A DNA stretch of 64,000 bases from JARRNE01 sp963824085. Its GTDB lineage: Bacteria > Pseudomonadota > Gammaproteobacteria > Chromatiales > Chromatiaceae. Below are positions 60,959-64,000 of the stretch, piece after piece; position 1 is the first letter of the stretch, and the number at the start of each line of letters is the position of its first letter. The notes under the pieces were generated by a model that worked only from the letters and a program-made list of their open reading frames with translations, searched no databases and was not told the origin of the DNA. The position numbers and the translations under genes were made by a program. Location: NCBI GenBank assembly GCA_963824085.1, contig CAWGNT010000007.1:163536-227535 (forward strand), given 5' to 3'.

Positions 60959-62947
60959 TCACTCCGGGCAATCTAAAATCACATTTGCATCTGAATCCTG
61001 ATCGGCTTCCAACCCGTACCCGAAAGGAAATAATGGCGCATTACAACCAGCGTTATCCGGATTCTGAAAATCAAACGGCAACTGGCTCATACTGCGCGGC
61101 CAGGAAAAAGGTAATTTCCCCTGGAATGGCTGGTCGCCAAATATAACATCGGAAACGCCGTCCCCTTCACTACCGGGTAACCAGGCGGCAACCAGTGCGT
61201 CAATGACAGGCAATTGTGAAGTCACAATTACCGGACGTCCTGAAATAATAATCACAACCAGCTTCTCAACCTGATCCCTCAAGCGGTTGATAACTTCAAT
61301 ATCCGTTCCCGTCAAAGCAAGATTATTTGAATCTCCCAACCCCTCGGCATAAGGTTTTTCACCAACTACTGCAATTCCGATTGGCGCTTTGATTGGCAAA
61401 CCTTGTTCATCTTTTCGGTTTTCAAAAATGCCGTTTGGATTGAAAATCACCTCGCTGCCCGTACTGACAATATTTCGAATCCCCATCATGATGGTGGTAC
61501 CCTCAGTGATGGGTCCGGAACTACCCTGCCAATCAATTGTCCACCCGCCAGATTGAATACCGATATCTACAGCTGCCTGACCGGCCACCAGAATGAGCTC
61601 GGTATCCTTGGATAACGGAAGTGTTTGCCGTTCATTTTTTAACAACACTAAAGATTTCGCAACTGCCTCTCGCGCTAAAGCACGGTGTGCATTTGAACCG
61701 ATTACTTCCAGGTTGCCGTCCTGGACAAACGGATGTTCGAATAACCCTAATTCATACTTTACTGTCAGAATTTGGGTAACCGCATCATCAATCCGGTCGA
61801 CGGAAACATCCCCATTTTCAACTGCGGATTTTAAGGTGTCTATGAATAATTGATAGTTATAAGGCACCATAACCATATCCAGACCGGCGTTGATTGAAGC
61901 AACCACTGCCTGATAATAATCCGGACTTACCATATCAATCGATCCCCAATCGGAAACTACAAAGCCGTTAAAACCGAGCTCCTCTTTTAATATCTCTGTC
62001 ACCAGATAATGCTGGGCACTCATGCGTTCTCCGCCCCAACTTGAAAACGAGACCATAATACATAGAACCCCGGCATCAATGGCTGCCTGATAAGGCGGAA
62101 GATGGATTGACCGCAGCGTCGCTTCATCCACATCGGTAACGCCCTGATCAATTTTGAAATTATTTGTAGTCGCACTACCCCAGACCGTGCCGCCATCTCC
62201 AACGAAGTGTTTCGCGGTTGCCAGGATAGTGTCACTATTTCCTAAACTATCCCCCTGAAGACCTCGGATATACGCCGCGGCCAGTTCAGATACCAGCGCT
62301 GTTTGTTCACCATAACCTTCGTAAGTACGTCCCCAGCGGATATCCTGCGGAACGGCTACAACAGGCCCAAAATTCCAGAATACACCTGTAGCTGCTACTT
62401 CTTCAGCAGTCGCGCGACCTATTCTATACACCAGATCTGCATCACGCGCAGCGCCCAGCCCAATATTGTGTGGAAAAATCACGGCACCTTTTAAATTATT
62501 ATGACCATGTACCGCATCAACCCCATACAACAAGGGTATTTGTAAACGGGTTTTTATAGCAGCATTCTGGAATTCATTTACCATTGCCAGCCAGTTTTCC
62601 GGTGTATTGATATAAGGTGAACCGCCGCCGCCGCTTAATATTGATCCGATTCCGTACTTAAATACATCATCCGGACCGATAGAATTTTTCTCTACCTGTG
62701 TCATCTGACCAATTTTCTCTTGTAACGTCATCTTAGCAAGCAATTTGTTCGCAGCTGCCTGTGAGGCTGCCAGAGGATCAATATTCTCAGGTGTTTGCGT
62801 TTCATTACCAGTAATTTGCTTGAGATTGGTTTTCGACAATGATGTTTCTGTAGCTACAGGTGCTACCACGCTGCTGGTTGTACATGCACTCATAAAAAAC
62901 ATAACAAATAAAACAGTTATCAGTGAATTAATGGGGAATGTTTTCAT
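60959..62947 (-). CDS. Glycoside hydrolase family 3 lipoprotein
   Basis: The ATG at 62945-62947 gives 662 residues. A lipoprotein signal peptide ends at FFMSAC (Cys lipidated). A GH3 barrel follows with GVDAVHGHNN, KHFVGDGGT near 248 and the nucleophile Asp in FVVSDWGSID near 332. The second domain has ADVI-like VAGQAAVDIGIQSGGWTIDW and LVVIISGRPV...PGSEGDGVSDVIFG. The likely activity is beta-glucosidase or exoglucanase against plant or microbial beta-glucan. The product should sit on the outer face of a single membrane, consistent with Chloroflexota. Codon use agrees with the surrounding AT-rich DNA. Confidence 0.92.
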   Translation of the reverse strand: MKTFPINSLITVLFVMFFMSACTTSSVVAPVATETSLSKTNLKQITGNETQTPENIDPLAASQAAANKLLAKMTLQEKIGQMTQVEKNSIGPDDVFKYGIGSILSGGGGSPYINTPENWLAMVNEFQNAAIKTRLQIPLLYGVDAVHGHNNLKGAVIFPHNIGLGAARDADLVYRIGRATAEEVAATGVFWNFGPVVAVPQDIRWGRTYEGYGEQTALVSELAAAYIRGLQGDSLGNSDTILATAKHFVGDGGTVWGSATTNNFKIDQGVTDVDEATLRSIHLPPYQAAIDAGVLCIMVSFSSWGGERMSAQHYLVTEILKEELGFNGFVVSDWGSIDMVSPDYYQAVVASINAGLDMVMVPYNYQLFIDTLKSAVENGDVSVDRIDDAVTQILTVKYELGLFEHPFVQDGNLEVIGSNAHRALAREAVAKSLVLLKNERQTLPLSKDTELILVAGQAAVDIGIQSGGWTIDWQGSSGPITEGTTIMMGIRNIVSTGSEVIFNPNGIFENRKDEQGLPIKAPIGIAVVGEKPYAEGLGDSNNLALTGTDIEVINRLRDQVEKLVVIIISGRPVIVTSQLPVIDALVAAWLPGSEGDGVSDVIFGDQPFQGKLPFSWPRSMSQLPFDFQNPDNAGCNAPLFPFGYGLEADQDSDANVILDCPE

Positions 62948-63107
62948 AGTTCCAATTCGTGTGTTTAATAATGCCTGTAACTCATGCCAAAAATGCACAA
63001 TTGCAAACCGGAATTCAAGAATATTGACAGAAATAAATACTTTTGATCTTAAGGGAAGATTTTCTTCAACCTGCCAATTAATTATCCTTAAATTTTATCC
63101 ATCGCGG

Positions 63108-63578
63108 TTACCACAAATCCATCACTTGCCTCAAAATACCAAATTCGCCCAGATGATAAGCGTTATGATCTGCAATTAAAAGAATTTCACGAAGATAACT
63201 ATACCCCGGGTGAAGGGGTAGTTCTGATTCTAAATCGATATCCTCATTGTTTATCAGGTCTTCAACGGTTTTTAAATCCCTGAATATACCGTCACAGGTT
63301 GCCTGCCAGGTTGTTATGTTACAGACTGCAGCTTTTAGCGGCCAGTAATCCTGCGGCCACTGCCGCTCATGGTAATCCGGATCCAGAATGAAATCGATGA
63401 TATCCTGTTGAGTAAGCCTGATATGTTCCAAAAGATGCCAGAAAGTATAATCCACATTTGGTGCACAACTGTTGTAATGTTCAGCAGGGAAATTATCAAG
63501 CGCTTTCCAGCCCATGTGCGCCTGTCCGCCACGCAAAAGCGCCAGCACTTCTTTTCGAAGAATTTTATCAGTTTCCAT
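63108..63578 (-). CDS. DinB-family protein
   Basis: This 156-residue four-helix protein has His in YTFWHLLEHIR, and DHNAYHLGEFGILRQ near the end. These are the three metal-binding His positions of DinB/YfiT-like proteins, many of which are thiol-dependent transferases. The actual substrate is unknown. It lies 160 bases upstream of the GH3 gene on the same strand. Confidence 0.85.
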   Translation of the reverse strand: METDKILRKEVLALLRGGQAHMGWKALDNFPAEHYNSCAPNVDYTFWHLLEHIRLTQQDIIDFILDPDYHERQWPQDYWPLKAAVCNITTWQATCDGIFRDLKTVEDLINNEDIDLESELPLHPGYSYLREILLIADHNAYHLGEFGILRQVMDLW

Positions 63579-63728
63579 TTTTCACCTCTTTCACGGAAAA
63601 ACTATTTCAGTTCCATTTTACCTTTCTATAGTACCTCAATTTTTGACTACTATTCCAATTTTCGTAAAAATACCCAGCAAAAATGATAAAATCAGGGTAC
63701 GATCAAACCATTCCAACGGAGTTAATAT

Positions 63729-63923
63729 ATGAATAACCGCAGCGGCTGTTTATTGGGTTTGTTGAAATTATTTATGCTCGATAAGCTTTTTGATTGGCTC
63801 CAAGCCCGTTTCGGGTTTGGGCGTGGTTGTTCCGGATGCGGCTGCGGGGTAATTCTTCTGATAATTTTTCTGATACTGGCTGGATCGATTATTTTAGGAA
63901 CAGACTGGTTCAGGTTGTTCTAG
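63729..63923 (+). CDS. Small single-helix membrane protein
   Basis: This 64-residue protein opens MNNRSGCLLGLLKLFMLDKL. It has a Cys/Gly-rich segment (GRGCSGCGCGV) leading into a hydrophobic helix (ILLIIFLILAGSIIL). GGAG about 10 bases before the ATG supports translation. I do not recognise the family. The CSGCGCG stretch might bind metal or be a loop before the helix. After it, 63,924-64,000 shows nothing. Confidence 0.6.
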   Translation: MNNRSGCLLGLLKLFMLDKLFDWLQARFGFGRGCSGCGCGVILLIIFLILAGSIILGTDWFRLF

Positions 63924-64000
63924 GATTTTTGCTTTTTTCTGAACAGCGTCAGGATTAATTTTTTGCAGGAAGTTTTTTTGATATTTTTATTTTATGCAAA

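Noticed and set aside
1..64000. CRISPR array or cas genes.
   Set aside because: No regularly spaced direct repeats were seen; the repeats found are palindromic singletons spread over tens of kilobases.

Overview
The window is two unlike pieces of DNA joined near position 57,860. Positions 1-57,860 are GC-rich and read like a gammaproteobacterium, probably sulfur-oxidising or Chromatiales-like. The markers are a cbb3 oxidase cluster with its assembly genes, DsbC, YajQ, XerD, a CpxP/BaeSR-type stress module, type II citrate synthase and a type I isopentenyl-diphosphate isomerase. Positions 57,862-64,000 are visibly AT-rich. They carry genes typical of Chloroflexota (Anaerolineae): a DsbA-cyclophilin fusion fragment, a PrsW-type protease, a lipoprotein glycoside hydrolase family 3 enzyme and a DinB protein. 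The genes on both sides of the join are cut at their 5' ends, so a chimeric contig is the simplest explanation.

Region 1 (1-7.7 kb) is a BREX type 1 phage-defence operon on the minus strand: brxA, brxB, brxC, then two VapBC-like toxin-antitoxin pairs, then the start of pglX, which runs off the left edge. A 3' fragment of a tRNA (Leu-like) at 7,674-7,709 marks a likely island boundary. Region 2 (7.8-34 kb) is mostly housekeeping: an unknown protein, idi, an LpxH-like phosphoesterase, a PP2C phosphatase, dsbC, yajQ, a frameshifted xerD, two DUF697 GTPases, a Cys-cluster protein, an encapsulin-type ferritin without an encapsulin, a pentapeptide-repeat protein, pdxH, a histidine kinase/regulator/CpxP-like trio, transporters, a GNAT plus nitrilase pair and gltA.

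Region 3 (34-44.3 kb) holds a VOC protein, a GGDEF protein and the complete ccoNOQP plus ccoG-fixH-ccoI-ccoS cluster. A 43-residue membrane protein not in the six-frame list sits at the end of ccoNOQP, just before a clear terminator. Region 4 (44.5-57.9 kb) is a graveyard of mobile DNA. It contains a truncated transposase that has removed most of zwf, a frameshifted glucokinase gene, the tail of merA, a group II intron-like sequence, a second transposase remnant, an IS110 stub, a dead LysR gene and two tyrosine recombinases. Intact genes sit among them: a membrane protein, a two-cNMP-domain patatin phospholipase, and a flavoprotein/methyltransferase pair that may modify lipids.

At least five copies of an imperfect palindromic repeat of about 90 bp are scattered through the GC-rich part (9.1, 9.3, 25.3, 34.0 and 49.3 kb). 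No CRISPR array or rRNA gene was seen. Several genes carry single-base frameshifts, including xerD, which is normally intact, so part of the apparent decay may be sequencing error.
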